Positions 11,154 through 22,303 of a stretch of 64,000 nucleotides of DNA are shown here, in pieces. The DNA is from Trichodelitschia bisporula (taxonomy: Eukaryota; Ascomycota; Dothideomycetes; Phaeotrichales; Phaeotrichaceae): NCBI GenBank assembly GCA_010356995.1, contig ML996708.1:399304-463303 (forward strand), given 5' to 3'. The notes beneath the pieces were generated by a model. It made no database searches, was not told the origin of the DNA, and saw only the letters and a list, made by a program, of their open reading frames with translations. Each line of letters opens with the position of its first letter. Position 1 is the first letter of the stretch. The translations under genes were made by a program, and so were the position numbers.

Positions 11154-12830
11154 CTACAAAAAACTAATCCCCACCCCAAAACTAACCCCCTTCCTCGCCT
11201 CCTCCCCCCGTCTAACCGCAACCGGCAGTGAAAAATTGACCTCAAACCTCGCCAACGGATGCGCATACACAATCCCCACCCCCGCCGCCCAACTCGGCAT
11301 CCCGTCCCCAAGCCTATGAACCGTGTCCCGCATCCCGCGCGCCACAGCCGCGCTGTCCATTTCCTCGCCCTTGCGGCCGCGGAGACCGAGAAGCCGGCCG
11401 CCGTTTGCGAAGAGTTGGAGACGGAGAGGGGTATCTTTGCCCGTGCGCGGGAAGGGGAGGAGGAGCGAGGCGCCGCCGGCGGCGTAGACGTCGCCGCCGA
11501 GGGCGTCGCCTGCCTCGTGCGGCCCCAGCCCGGAGAGGTGGAAGCCGCGCACGTCGGTTGGGCCGCCGAGTTGGAAGCGGTCGTTGATGCGGCTGGGCTG
11601 CGGGCGCGATGCGGACCCGATGGCAAGTGGGTAGAGCATACCCGCACGGAAGCCTGCGGTGAGTGACACGCCCGAGTCCAAGCCAAAGCCAGGCACCGGC
11701 ACCGGGACCGCGGCCGCTGACTCGAGCTCCACCTTCGCAAAGCCGACATCGCCGCCCAGGGGCCCAAAACCCGCGAGCTCAGACACCGTCTTCAGCAAAT
11801 AACCGCGGCTCGGCAGGAGTGGATAATCGCGTCTTTCCGCAATCCACGTATGCGCAATCGCCGACTTAAACGTATCGCCCGCATCAAGGCGCACACTCGG
11901 CGCTGCATTCTTCGCCACACCTGTAATCTGCCGCCACACGCCGGAGTACCCAATCTCATGCCTATGCCCACCAGGCGAAAGCCAGCGCAGCTTCGTGCTG
12001 CCCCCAGAAAGGCGCTCCTCGTGACTGGCCCAGGGCTTAAGCGTCGAGCTTACGAGCCCGCCGGCTTCGAAGCGCAGGTCTGGGTTGCTGAGGACGGGGG
12101 AGTCGAAGAAGGCGGAGTAGGCGCTTTTGGTGCGGGTACCGAGGGAGGCGTGGGCGTTAAGCGATTCGGCGCCGCCGAAGAGGTTGCGCAGTTGCACGTC
12201 GGCGTAGGCAGACCCTTCGGAGTGGCCGGCTTCGGTGCCGGTTTTAACGGTGTATTTGCCCCGCTCTTGGGCGGAGAAGTAGACGGTTAGGTCGGTGGGG
12301 GAGGTGGAGGGCTTGGTGGGGTCGGCGACGTCGACGTAGGCGGAGATTGGTGACTTGTAGATTCCTGTGCTCTGGTTAGGGGACTTCGCGACTGCGGGCG
12401 AGCGTCGTACCGAGCTTCTCCAGTGACGTAGCGACTCTCTGGATTTCCTGCCGCGCCTCAAGTAGTGTAATGGGCTCATCGCCGTCGGCCTTGATCAACG
12501 GCTTGCATATCCTCTCCAGGAACGTCCGACGAGTAGTGCTCGCGTGCAGCACACGCACTTCTGATATCGTGACTGGAAGTGTGTTGTTGTCGGCAAGCTG
12601 CTGTTGTTAGCGGCATCCGACCATCGTAAAGCATACGCACAATCGACGCTTCCCTCTGCTGCTGGTTCACATACTGCGCGTGAAGGCGGCTGACGAGTTC
12701 CTGGTCCTGCTTCGCCTGCTCCGAGGCTTGCGCCGTCTTCTTCAGCGAGTCGAAGATCTGAGAATGGCCAATTAGCAATGCCCAGAGCAGAAAAGGCCAC
12801 GCTCACGTCGTCCTCTAGAGGAGAAGCCAT
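11154..12830 (-). CDS. SAM50: Mitochondrial outer-membrane assembly protein SAM50 (Omp85 family)
   Basis: Four exons: 12830-12807, 12757-12637, 12572-12411 and 12364-11154; about 505 aa. Introns 1 and 3 have clear GTGAGC/GCTAAT and GTACGA/CCTAAC signals. For intron 2 I prefer donor GTATGC at 12636; GTCGGA at 12621 is in the same phase and would add five residues (RMLYD-type). A short coiled N-terminus leads to one POTRA domain (TISEVRVLHASTTRRTFLER). The rest is a 16-strand-type Omp85 barrel with the family hallmark INDRFQLGGPTDVRGF and a terminal beta strand ending GVSFGVGISFL. Sam50 inserts beta-barrel proteins such as Tom40 and porin into the outer membrane. It lies head to head with the STAND-N gene. 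Identity is very likely; only the intron 2 donor is uncertain. Confidence 0.9.
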
Positions 12831-13317
12831 TGCAAGGGCGGTTTACAGCTCCTGGAGCTGCAGCGGCGTGGGATGTGTGGGTGTTTGTGCCTCCAAATCT
12901 CTTGAAGCCGGAGAAAAACGCCGCAGGCCGGGAATGACATCGGAGCCCAGCGAGCTGGCCAGGTACGGGTACGTGTTGCCAAGGCCTGGCGCGACGACCT
13001 CACCTCTCGCCTCGTCTGGTCTCGACTCTTCCCCCCTTCTCTACCGGTATCTCCTTCAAGCATCTCAGCCACATCATCATGAGTGCACAAAGATACACTG
13101 AATCTGCCTTGGACCCTCCAATTAATCATCATGTACGGATGTATCGCGAGGGAGACATGTTCCTCCTTGCGCCAATCATCGCCCTACATGATATTTGTAC
13201 CACCTCTGGCGCTGAGGCTGAGCCGCGCCATGTCCTTCCTCCCGTAGCTACATAACTATGGCAATACACGCTGAACTCCTCTGGAGTTCGGCTTCCTGAA
13301 CTTTACACTCTCTTTCA
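12831..13317. promoter_or_regulatory. Divergent promoter region (SAM50 / STAND-N gene)
   Basis: 487 bases between the SAM50 start and the CTG codon that opens the STAND-N frame. An in-frame TGA at 13297-13299 closes that frame upstream, and no splice acceptor AG lies between it and 13318, so no earlier exon can supply an ATG. Confidence 0.5.
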
Positions 13318-15187
13318 CTGGACCCTCTCTCAATCACCGCCAGCATCGTCGCCTTAACGGGGACCTGCCTGCGGAGCGCGCAATTCCTAACCAAGCTCCG
13401 CAACCTGTACAAAGATGCCGAACTCACGATTACCGCCATGAGCACCGAGTGCACCGTCATCAGTGCCTCGTTGTCTCACGTCCAGTCCTTGGTGCTCAAA
13501 ATCCCAAAAGACCGCTCCGCGAAGCTGCAAGCGCTGCATTCGACGCTCGAGACGGCGTTGGCGGGATGCATGGTCGCTGTTACCGTGCTGGAGCAGGAGC
13601 TTGAGAAGCTGGTGCCAGCAGATGAGGTCAACTGGCTCGCGCGTGCGAAACTGGCATGGCAGGACGAGAAGATGAAGGAGTTACTCGCGCAGCTGCATGG
13701 CCAGCAAAGCAGCCTCACATTGCTAACTCAGTTGCTCAGCTTGTGGGTGATTCCCTATGTAACAGAATGCCTTACTAACACACCAAAGGGAGTCGCTAGC
13801 AGCAGTCGAGGAAGGCGTAAAAGACACAGCGAACATAGTCGCCGAAATGAGGAGCCGGACTGCCCAAATCAGAATCTCAAATCCTGACGTCCGCGCCCCC
13901 GGATCCATCTTCGAAGTGGATTCCGATGTGCGGACCATTACACGAGCCAGGAATCGGGCGAGCTTCGCCCAAAATTCAGTGATCGGATCATCGATATTCG
14001 AGTTTGACGACGAAGTGGTCGATCCCTTAGTCTATCGCAAGGCTCTCATGGCCGCGCGCCAACAGCCGCAGTCAGAGCACAACCTCCTAAAGAGCGAACT
14101 CCGACAGCCAGTGTCGACTACAAAGTCGCGCCGGCGCCAGCAGCCAGAACTGGGTGCCAAGCTCAGGGGAATCGCAGAAAGCGGGACTACCTTCATAGAT
14201 CTATTTCGCGAACGCACTGCTCCCAAGGATCGCCCCTCTCCTAAATCGAAACGCCTATTTGTATTCCAGGACAAAGCCCCGCCAGATCCGTCTCGGGACG
14301 AACGGCTGAAGAAACTTCTGAGCGAATCGAAAAGGATCGCCGATATAGCCGTTGCCAGGAGAGATTTGATCTACAAGATTCAGGAGCATGCAAAGGGGGA
14401 CCGCCCGTACGTCATTCAAGTGCTTATGCAGGATCCACAGGCAAAAGAAATTCTTGATATCAACTCCCCCGACATCCCCTACGACAAGGATATCATCGAG
14501 CGTGGCGGTACGATGCTACACCAAGCCATCTGGATGAGTGACTTCGACCTCGTAGACACTCTTTTGACGTGCGGTGCTGACCCCTTCCGGCGGGATGCGG
14601 ACGGCAATCTGCCAACGGCTATGGCGACTGACGAAGAGCGCGTCATATACTGGGAATCAGCGTGTTGCAATGCAGCGGCAGCCATAGGACCTGTGATGCA
14701 CAAGTTGCTTGAGCACATGTATCGTTGCGCTCAAGGACATCCCCCGATGATAAGTTTTGCAGGCTACATGTACAGGCGAACCGGTGGTGGGGAATTTGAG
14801 GAGGAATGGATTGATCTGCAGCGGGATGTTCTGAGTGCATATCCTTCAGCAGGTAGGTGGCCGTATTTAATCTCGCAGGGGCTGCTGACATTGCCAGAAT
14901 CCGCAGGTCTGATACGCTGCGGAAGGGTTGACATGGTGAACGTAATCGATGTCAGACTCGACGACAACGAATCCCCCTCTATCCTTACCATAAAGATGGC
15001 TGTCATCGGCAAGACACCATGTGATCACCTGGATTGGAGCACTTTAGAAGGCCGAAGACGAATATCTCGCCGACTGTGGAGCAGTTGGGAGGGAGAAACA
15101 ACAAATGTGACGTCAAATCTACGGATCATCACGTGCCAATGCCCCGACACCCGACGCCGAAATAGAAGGCTTAATAAGCGGCCGTAG
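13318..15187 (+). CDS. STAND-like N-terminal domain protein with ankyrin repeat; ATG replaced by CTG
   Basis: Exons 13318-13742 and 13789-15187, with a GTGGGT...ACTAAC...AAG intron. A second intron, 14853-14897 (GTAGGT, CTGAC, CAG, 45 bases), is probable; being a multiple of three, its retention keeps the frame. The protein is about 592 aa spliced, 607 unspliced. Residues 1-145 are the helical domain found at the N-terminus of many fungal NACHT/ankyrin proteins, which usually begin MDPLSITAS. Here the same residues DPLSITASIVAL follow CTG, not ATG. The first in-frame ATG is 13438, 40 codons in. One ankyrin-type repeat (TMLHQAIWMSDFDLVDTLLT) lies near residue 400. No NACHT or NB-ARC domain is present. 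Role unknown; the family is linked to signalling or self/non-self responses. It may be a start-loss allele. Confidence 0.65.
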
Positions 15188-15443
15188 CAGCCACGTTGAT
15201 TGGCAGATCGGGGTCCGATACTCGTGTCACCTTGTCCGCTCCCACGCCCCAACTCCCAAACGTCCCCCATCATCCCCTCCAGCCGCCTCAATCCTCAACT
15301 TCGTTTCTTCACCGTCGGCGTCGCACCGTCCCAAACGCCCTCCATCAGGGTTCCGAATCCCGCGCCTCACACTCCTTCAACCCTCGCTCCTCCACAATCA
15401 AACAACCACTTCATCTCCATCTCCCTCATCATCAGCCTCCCCA

Positions 15444-16277
15444 ATGGCCACCCCCACCGCAACAAAGCGCCTCACCCGCGAATACAGCGCCATAACCGCA
15501 AACCCCCCCCCCTTCATCACAGCCCACCCCTCCGAAAACAACATCCTCGAATGGCACTACATCCTCACCGGCCCCCCGGACACCCCCTACGACGGCGGCC
15601 AGTACTGGGGCACCCTCACCTTCCCCCCGAACTACCCCTACGCCCCGCCCGCCATCCGCATGCACACCCCCAGCGGGCGCTTTCAACCGAGTACGCGGCT
15701 CTGCCTCAGCATTTCGGATTTTCATCCTAAGAGCTTTAATCCCGCGTGGGGTATTAGCACGATCTTGAATGGCTTGTTAAGCTTCATGACGAGCGACGAG
15801 ATGACCACGGGCTCCGTCCGCGCCTCGTCCCAGGAGCGCAAGATCTTCGCCGCGCGGACGCGGTGGTGGAATAGCACCGGTGGTGGGTCCGCCGACCGTG
15901 CGCCCGCCCCGCTGGACGCAAATAACCGTGGTGTCGGCGCGATTCGGAACGGAGACGGGGGCGCGCGGTTCAGGGCCGAGTGGCCGGAGGTGGATGGCGA
16001 GAATTGGGAGTATATGGCGAAGCGCGGGATTGATCCGGCGACGGGAAATGTGGTCCCGCGGCAGCCGGGTAGTGTGTCGTGTACGCCGGCTGCGAATGCG
16101 TTGAGGCGGCGGCCGACGAATAGTGGGGGTGGGGCGGGGGGGGTGGTTGGCGGGGCGCAGGTTGCGCGGGATGCGGGGGAGGGGTGGATGAGGCGGCACA
16201 AGTATTTTGTGGGACTCGGGGCGCTGTTTGTGTATGTGCTGCTTACGAGGCTGTTTGCTGAGGGGAGAGTGAGTTGA
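15444..16277 (+). CDS. UBC6: ER-anchored ubiquitin-conjugating enzyme E2 (UBC6)
   Basis: Single exon, 277 aa. The UBC fold spans residues 5-150, with TGPPDTPYDGGQYWG and FPPNYPYAPPAIRMHTPSGR. The catalytic cysteine is C87 in RLCLSISDFHPKSFNPAW, the same number as in yeast Ubc6. A disordered Gly/Arg linker follows, and a C-terminal membrane anchor (HKYFVGLGALFVYVLLTRLF, about 250-270) makes it a tail-anchored ER protein facing the cytosol. Ubc6 works with the Doa10-type ligase in ER-associated degradation. Length and layout match the family. It starts 256 bases after the STAND-N gene on the same strand; nothing indicates co-regulation. Confidence 0.95.
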   Translation: MATPTATKRLTREYSAITANPPPFITAHPSENNILEWHYILTGPPDTPYDGGQYWGTLTFPPNYPYAPPAIRMHTPSGRFQPSTRLCLSISDFHPKSFNPAWGISTILNGLLSFMTSDEMTTGSVRASSQERKIFAARTRWWNSTGGGSADRAPAPLDANNRGVGAIRNGDGGARFRAEWPEVDGENWEYMAKRGIDPATGNVVPRQPGSVSCTPAANALRRRPTNSGGGAGGVVGGAQVARDAGEGWMRRHKYFVGLGALFVYVLLTRLFAEGRVS

Positions 16278-16866
16278 GCGTAAGGGTGGACTGGAGGGAG
16301 CGAGGGAGGGTTGTCAGGCTCTACGCCAGTGTTATGGGTGCGGCGTCGGTCTCGGTTCTTTGCTGCAATGCGTGCTAGATAGGGCATTTGCGGTGCGGCC
16401 TTAGATGGCTCAAGAATGCTGTTGAGGTGTCATCTACTCATCTCTACCAAACTTTGTGGCACTCATACCGCTTGTGATTACGTCATATGCTGTGGAAGCG
16501 ATACCGTAAAACGAGGCTCAACTGGTACTGCTCGAGTCACTCCGGGTCAGGGGGGTGTGAGGAAGCTGCAAGCTTGCTAGAGTATCAGGAGGTTATCTAC
16601 TGTTTCCGAAGACGAAGGGGAATCTAGCGGCCCAGATATGGCCTTGAACATATACGACTCCATGCCGTACCCGATATGCCCCCAGAAGACACCTCCAACT
16701 AAGTAACGCCTACAATTACTGCCGCGCTAGCTCCCCCAATCCCCCGCCCATCATCATGACACATTTCCAGCACCAGCGCAACATCCCCAGCCCTCTCACG
16801 GCCTCGAATATCCCGCCTTGCCATCCTCTCAGCCAAAAAATCAAACTCCCACCTTCCATCACCCCT
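16278..16866. other. Convergent 3' intergenic region (UBC6 / YIP1)
   Basis: 589 bases between converging stops. Only short random frames are present; no RNA gene or repeat was recognised. Confidence 0.5.
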
Positions 16867-17865
16867 TCATCCCGTCGCCGTCTTAACCTGCAACCCCGCA
16901 CTCCCCCTACTACTAAAAATTGCCATAAGCCCAAAGCCTACATAAAACAGCGCGAGGGGATACGCAACCAGCAACCTCATACTCGTCATCCGTCCCACAG
17001 CGCAAAACATAGCAGAGCTGCTATACGTGCACCACGCGATCGCCGCCACCGTGAGCAAGTACCCGAACACCGTGTCCATAGGCAGCACTATGCCCACCAG
17101 ACTCGTGATCACGAGGGGGAGGAGGCAGTACCCGAGCACGGAGGCGGAGCGCGCGATGGTGAGCGTGGAGCTGAAATGGCCGGATCCGATCGGGCGGTGC
17201 GGGTGCGCGTCGGCGGCGGCGCTCGATTCGGCGGGCGAGAGGGGCGGGGCCATGAGGGAGAGGATTGTGTGCAGGCCTGTGGAGCCGAGGAGCGCGAGGC
17301 CGTAGATGTAGCCGAAGTGGAGCTTGCCGGACTAGCCTGTTAGCGGTGACGGGCCCGGGACGGGGCGACTTACGAATAAGAGGAAGAAGCCGAAGAGGAG
17401 GAAGAAGAGCACCGGCCCTGCTAGGTCCGAGTCGTCCATGATGTGCTGGTCGATGCGCGCGAGGGGGTTGAGGACGGTGAGGGTCTGGGTGGGGGGTTAG
17501 CTTGCGACTATGAGGGATGGAGTTTGGGGGGGTGGGGGGGGGTATACTTTGAGCTTGATATGCGCAAAGTTCACACCCAACTCCTCCAAAAGCGGCGGCT
17601 CGCCATCATACCCCTCGGTTCCAAACGCGGCCAGCCACCCCGTTCTCAAACCGCCTTGCTCGCCCATGCGTCCCGCGACGCCGGGCTGGCCCGCGAAGCC
17701 CGACCCGAAGCCTGAGCTGCCATAGGCGTTTGTCGAGGAGCTGCTGTAGGCTTGGAAGGGCGTGGAGTGGCCGGAGACGGGTTGGGTGGGATATTGGCTG
17801 GGGTAGAATTGGAGGTTTTGCGCGGCGCCGTAGGGGGGTTGGTTGGGGTAGCCGTATTGTGCCAT
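16867..17865 (-). CDS. YIP1: Golgi/ER vesicle transport protein YIP1
   Basis: Three exons: 17865-17548, 17484-17374 and 17331-16867; 297 aa. Introns are 63 bases (GTATAC...CTAAC...CAG) and 42 bases (GTAAGT...GCTAAC...TAG), both phase 0. The N-terminal 95 residues are Tyr/Ser/Gly/Pro-rich and cytosolic (MAQYGYPNQPPYG). The Yip1 domain begins PPLLEELGVNFAHIKLK, continues TLTVLNPLARIDQHIMDDSD, and has five hydrophobic segments (AGPVLFFLLFGFFLLF, YIYGLALLG, SVLGYCLLPLVITSL and others). Yip1 binds prenylated Rab/Ypt GTPases and Yif1 and is needed for COPII vesicle formation and ER-to-Golgi traffic. It is head to head with the heme lyase gene. The short second intron is unusual but fits in phase. 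Confidence 0.93.
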
Positions 17866-18206
17866 GGTGGGTGGTGAGGGAGTGTACCCAGCGGAGAGAG
17901 GAGGTGGGATTCGAGCTGTAAGGGGTTGTAGACAGTGGTGGTGATGGCAATATCGTTGTGTTGTATGTGCCGTTACTCTAGGGAGACACGCCCAAGCAAT
18001 GATGCATATGTGTATACCGAAGTTCGCCGCTGCCTTACTCGTCAGGCTTTCAGGGCTTGGCGGAATTTCTACATCTTGCCTCGCCCCATCGCCGCATTCC
18101 CCCGCAAACCTCTTCTCTCACCTGTTTCCTTCGGCCTTCCTCACCACATCGCCCAAAGGTCCCAATCACTAGCACACTGTTTTAAGGCTCTATCGTCTTA
18201 CTCATA
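17866..18206. promoter_or_regulatory. Divergent promoter region (YIP1 / heme lyase)
   Basis: 341 bases between two start codons. No specific element is claimed. Confidence 0.5.
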
Positions 18207-19210
18207 ATGGGCTGGTTCTGGGCCGATCCCGCCCCCGCGCCTCCCCGCGCCCCCAATCCCATCCCCACCCCTCATGCCTCCCCACCAGTACGCCCCCCAA
18301 AGCACCCACGATAAGTCTCAACTAACACCACCAGCCCGGCTGCCCAATGCATGCGCCCGGCGCCGCAGCGCCCGCAACTACAGCACCCCCCTCAGGGCCA
18401 CCACCAACAAGCGCCTGCCCCTACGTCCCCCCCGACAGCACCCCAACGGGCCGCCCCAGCACCCTCTCCAAACTCAACCCCCTAAACTACATGCCAACCC
18501 ACATCCCCAACACCAAATCCCCGCACCAATCCGTAACCCTCCCCCTGTCGCGGGAGCCCAGCACCATCCCTAAGGGCGACGGGTCAGGCACATGGGAGTA
18601 CCCCAGCCCGCAGCAGATGTACAACGCCATGCTAAGGAAGGGGTACACAGACACGCCGGCCGATGCCGTGGAGGCTATGGTCGCGGTGCATAATTTCCTG
18701 AACGAAGGGGCGTGGGCCGAGATCGTGGAGTGGGAACGACGGTTTCACCGGGGTATGCTCGAGGGCGTGAAGCGCTGCGTGCACGGCGAAGAAGGCTCCG
18801 TCAGCGGCGCGGACATCGGGTCCGACTGGCCCGACGAAGACACGGCCCCCCCGCGGCTCACGCGCTTCATGGGCCGGCCCGGCGACCTCACGCCCAAAGC
18901 GCGCATTCTCCAGGCACTGGGCTCTGTGTGGCCGGCACGGTTCGGCGGCGAGGCGCCCTTCGACCGACATGATTGGTTTGTGAGAAGGAGTCTCCCCGGG
19001 GGCGGGGAGACGGAGGTGCGGTATGTTATTGATTATTACTCGGGGCCGCCGGAGGAGAGCGGTGAGCCGGTTTTCTTTCTTGATGTGCGCCCCGCGGTAG
19101 ATACGCCGAGTGCGGCGTTGGCGAGGGTTGCGCGGTGGGGAGGGGATGTTTGGTGGAGGGGGACAGGGGGGGCGGTGAGGGCGGGGGAGAAGGGAGGGGT
19201 GGAGAATTGA
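18207..19210 (+). CDS. CYC3: Cytochrome c heme lyase (holocytochrome c synthase)
   Basis: Two exons: 18207-18287 and 18335-19210; 318 aa. The 47-base intron has GTACGC, ACTAAC and CAG and joins in phase 0 after HASPP to give PGCPMHAP. Two Cys-Pro heme-regulatory-type motifs are visible (GCPM near residue 30, ACPY near 55). The catalytic region has the family pattern WEYPSPQQMYNAMLRKGY, then FLNEGAWAEIVEWERR followed by His, where human HCCS carries its essential heme-binding histidine. PRLTRFMGRPGDLTPKAR and FDRHDWFVRR are also characteristic. The enzyme attaches heme to apocytochrome c in the mitochondrial intermembrane space. Whether it serves cytochrome c or c1 (CYC3 or CYT2) cannot be settled here; length and N-terminal CP motifs favour CYC3. 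Confidence 0.88.
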
Positions 19211-19589
19211 GGCACGACGGTTGGTGGGGTGCGGGTTGTATATATAGATCTCTCTTCTCGGGTGTGTTAAGTGTGGATATCTCATCTTCCGTCTCTTCGT
19301 AGGGCTGAAGGCGTCGAGGGCACTTTATGGATAACGCGATGAGTTATGAACAATTCATTCCTGCTATTCGTGATCTTCCAGTCTGGCTGCCAGATTGAAG
19401 TTACATCTCTCCTGCCTCTTCGTGGTCTTCATAATCGCCTCTCAGCCCGGGGTAAGATATCAGACTAGATATCCAACATCGCCTTCACGTTTCAAACCCC
19501 TTCCCCTCATAAAGACATACGCCATCGCCAACCAATCCTCAAACGCTCAAACGCACACAAAAAAACCAACACCCCATCTCTTCCATCCC
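19211..19589. other. Convergent 3' intergenic region (heme lyase / RBR ligase)
   Basis: 379 bases between converging stops. Nothing beyond expected 3' UTR sequence was seen. Confidence 0.5.
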
Positions 19590-21424
19590 CTATCTCCTCC
19601 TCCGATGCTGTGTCGCCTCCCCATTACTCCTCGAACTGACAGGCCTCCTCTTACTCCGCTCCCCACTCGGACTCCCCCCATCTCCCCCCATAAGCTCCGC
19701 AAGATCATTCTCCGCATTCCGCCTCGTCCTCGCCCGTCTCCGTCTCCGTCTCGCAGCCTCATCCCCTAACGTCAACGCCTCGGCCTCAGCCCCCGTAACC
19801 TCCGCCCCAATCTCCATAGCCTGGACCTGCCGCGCCAGGGCCTCGTCATCCCGTTGCGCCGCCGCGGGGTCAGGCGCATTCGCAGCACCCATCTGCGCCC
19901 ACCGCGCCCTTGGCCGGAGCATTTCGAACGGGCGCCATATATCCGGTACATCAAGCGGGCCCAGCGGCGCGCCCGGCGCACGCTCGCGCTGCGGCCGAGG
20001 CGGGGCCGGAGGCGCCGGTGGTGCAGGCTGCGGGCCGCCATTATCACCCTCGTTGTCCTCGGGTAGGTTGAACCAAGGACAATCGCAGCTCTTCCACTGC
20101 AGGCCGCAGAGCATGCAGAACTCGGCCGCGCAGCGGCATTTCATGTGGTTGCATCCCTCAGCGAGTTGGACTAGGGCCTTGCAGTTGTAGCAGCGCTGCC
20201 AGCCGTGTTCCCGGCCTATCTCGAGGACGCGCAGGGTGGCAGGGTCGGCGGTGCAGTCGCGCGCGCCATGCCATTTCTGGCCACACGGTTTACACACGTC
20301 TCTCCGGCATTTGGGGCATGTGCCGCGGCCGCGGCGGGTAGCCCGGTCATGGGAGATGTGTTTCGGCTTGATCCACTCGCCGCAGTGCTTCGTTGGACAG
20401 TAGAGCCTGTTCTTGGTGGTGTACTCTGCGAACTTTTTGTTCCAGGTGCGCTTGAAGGGGGTGTCGAAGAGGCGGTCAACGTGCTTGAGGGGGATGGGGG
20501 AGTCGGAACAGCACTTTGGGGGCATGAGTTGTGGGTCTGTGACGCTGAGTTTGAAGACGCGCTTGAGGCAGTCGTGGCAGATCCGGTGGGTGCAGTCGAG
20601 TTTGGCGGATTTGCGCACGGGGACGTCGTCGGCGAGGCAGGTTATGCATTCGACTCTGTGAGGGTTAGTTTGCGGTGCGATAAGGTGGGGATGGGGATGA
20701 CAGACTTGACTGGCGCGCGGGGTGGGACGGGTGCTGGCGCGAAGAGCGCAAAGGGGCCTGACGACTTCTTCTTGTCCTTCTCCTTGTCCTTTTCTCTCTC
20801 CTTCTCTCTCTCCTTGTGCGCATCCGCAGTCGGCGGCCTCTTCGCGCTCTTCTCAGGCTCAGTGGTCGTCGTCGCCGACCTGCTCCTCACCTTCACCACC
20901 TCACCCGTCGACTTACGTCGCGGCCGCACCAGCGCCGACGACCTCGTCTGTCTCGGCAAAAAGAGCGCCTCAAGCACACTGTATCCATCAGTATGGGGCA
21001 TATCGACATTGACAGATTATTCCGCGCGCGCGGCGCAAACGCACCTGGTCCTTTGAATATGAACCCTCCGCCCCCGAGATTGGGTCGTGTCAGCGCGCGG
21101 CGTCGACGCATCGCCGCTCGCCACGCAGCCGACCCATGTGTCACGGCCGGGGTGCTGCGCGGGCGGGGCCAACGAGTGCAGGACGGCGGAATAGGCTGCG
21201 GACGTGGAGGGGGAGCAAGGCTGCGATGACGAGCCTGACGAGGGTTCGTTTTCGCCCTCTGATTCAGAGCTTGAGGGTTCCGAGGTGCTTCCATCGTAGT
21301 CGGTGGGCGGCTCTTCTGCGCCCCAGCTGTTTGTCAGCGCTTCGAGCGTGCGTGTGTACGCTGTGCTCGTTTGTGGTGCGGCGGCACTGCTGGTACTGCG
21401 CGAAAGCGGCCACCACTGCGCCAT
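19590..21424 (-). CDS. RBR-type E3 ubiquitin ligase (RING1-IBR-RING2)
   Basis: Three exons: 21424-21045, 20978-20706 and 20655-19590; 572 aa. Introns are 66 bases (GTGCGT...ACTGAT...CAG) and 50 bases (GTCTGT...CTAAC...CAG). The first 215 residues are disordered: Ser/Glu-rich, then a highly charged block (KEREKEREKDKEKDKKK). RING1 starts at C221 (ECITC), the IBR contains CPTKHC and CPKCRRDVCKPC, and RING2 spans about 373-405 (CYNCKALVQLAEGCNHMKC). C386 in GCNHM occupies the position of the catalytic cysteine of RBR ligases such as HHARI, so a thioester mechanism is expected. The tail is Arg-rich. Fungal homologues exist; substrate unknown. It shares an 880-base divergent promoter region with the GH28 gene. 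Confidence 0.88.
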
Positions 21425-22303
21425 TATATGTAGCTAGAGGCCGCTGGAAGGGGGTGTGTTCGTTGCAGCGTTCCTCAGGCCAAAAGCATCACTTGCAGGC
21501 GGTTCCGCGGGGGAAGACGGCGGGCGGCGACCATTTGCGTTGCTGGCGGGTTGCTGGCAAGCTGGCAATCGGGCGTCAAGGGCACAAGGCAGGCAGGAAG
21601 GCAGGCAGGTCAGTCGCGCGACGCGGGCATGGTGCAGATGGCGACGGTTGGATGGTGGGTCCCGGAGGACGAGGTATCGGAAGTGTGACGCTGGCCGGTT
21701 GGGCTGGGAGGGAAAAAATTGCAGGGCGGAGAGTTCAGCACGCGACTTCTCAGGCGACGAATGGGGCCGAGGCTTGGAGGGACGAAGGTAAGGCAGGCTG
21801 AGTTGTTGCTTTGCTTGGTCAAATGCAGTGGGGATGTCAAGGTTGAGGGATAGATCGCATGGCTGCATAAGGGGGACCGGGAGGGTTGGTGTTGTTGGCC
21901 GAATCATCGAGCGGTTTGGCTTACTGGAGTGCTGGCAAACTCCTTATCCCGTTCCGTGCCGGCTCGCCGGTCAACGCTCCATGCTTCAGCCTTCAACCAT
22001 CACTTCATTCTTCAGCCGCTGGCGTCCTCCAGGCTGTAAGGATGGGCCTTTCCTTCATGCTCTGAAGAGCTGTCACAGCGAGTTGTAGTCTCTCGGGCTG
22101 GTCCTCTACCTCCGTACTAGAATCCCTGAACATCTCGTTTTCAGATTGATGAACTCCGGAATATCTCCTGTCGACTCCAAAGACGACAAGCATCGACATG
22201 TATTTTAGCATATTGCTCAACTCGCACCTCGCACCTCGAGCTAGTAACAATGGATCGTCCGTCTTCTCGTTTCTAATCGCTCTCTTGGTCTCCTCTCTCG
22301 CAA
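21425..22303. promoter_or_regulatory. Divergent promoter region (RBR ligase / GH28)
   Basis: 879 bases between two starts. A Pro/Ser-rich frame on the minus strand (21434-21907) was considered and not accepted as a gene. No regulatory site is claimed. Confidence 0.45.

Noticed and set aside
21434-21907. 157-codon Ser/Pro-rich frame between RBR ligase and GH28 genes
   Set aside because: It lies in a divergent promoter region, has low-complexity content and no recognisable motif.
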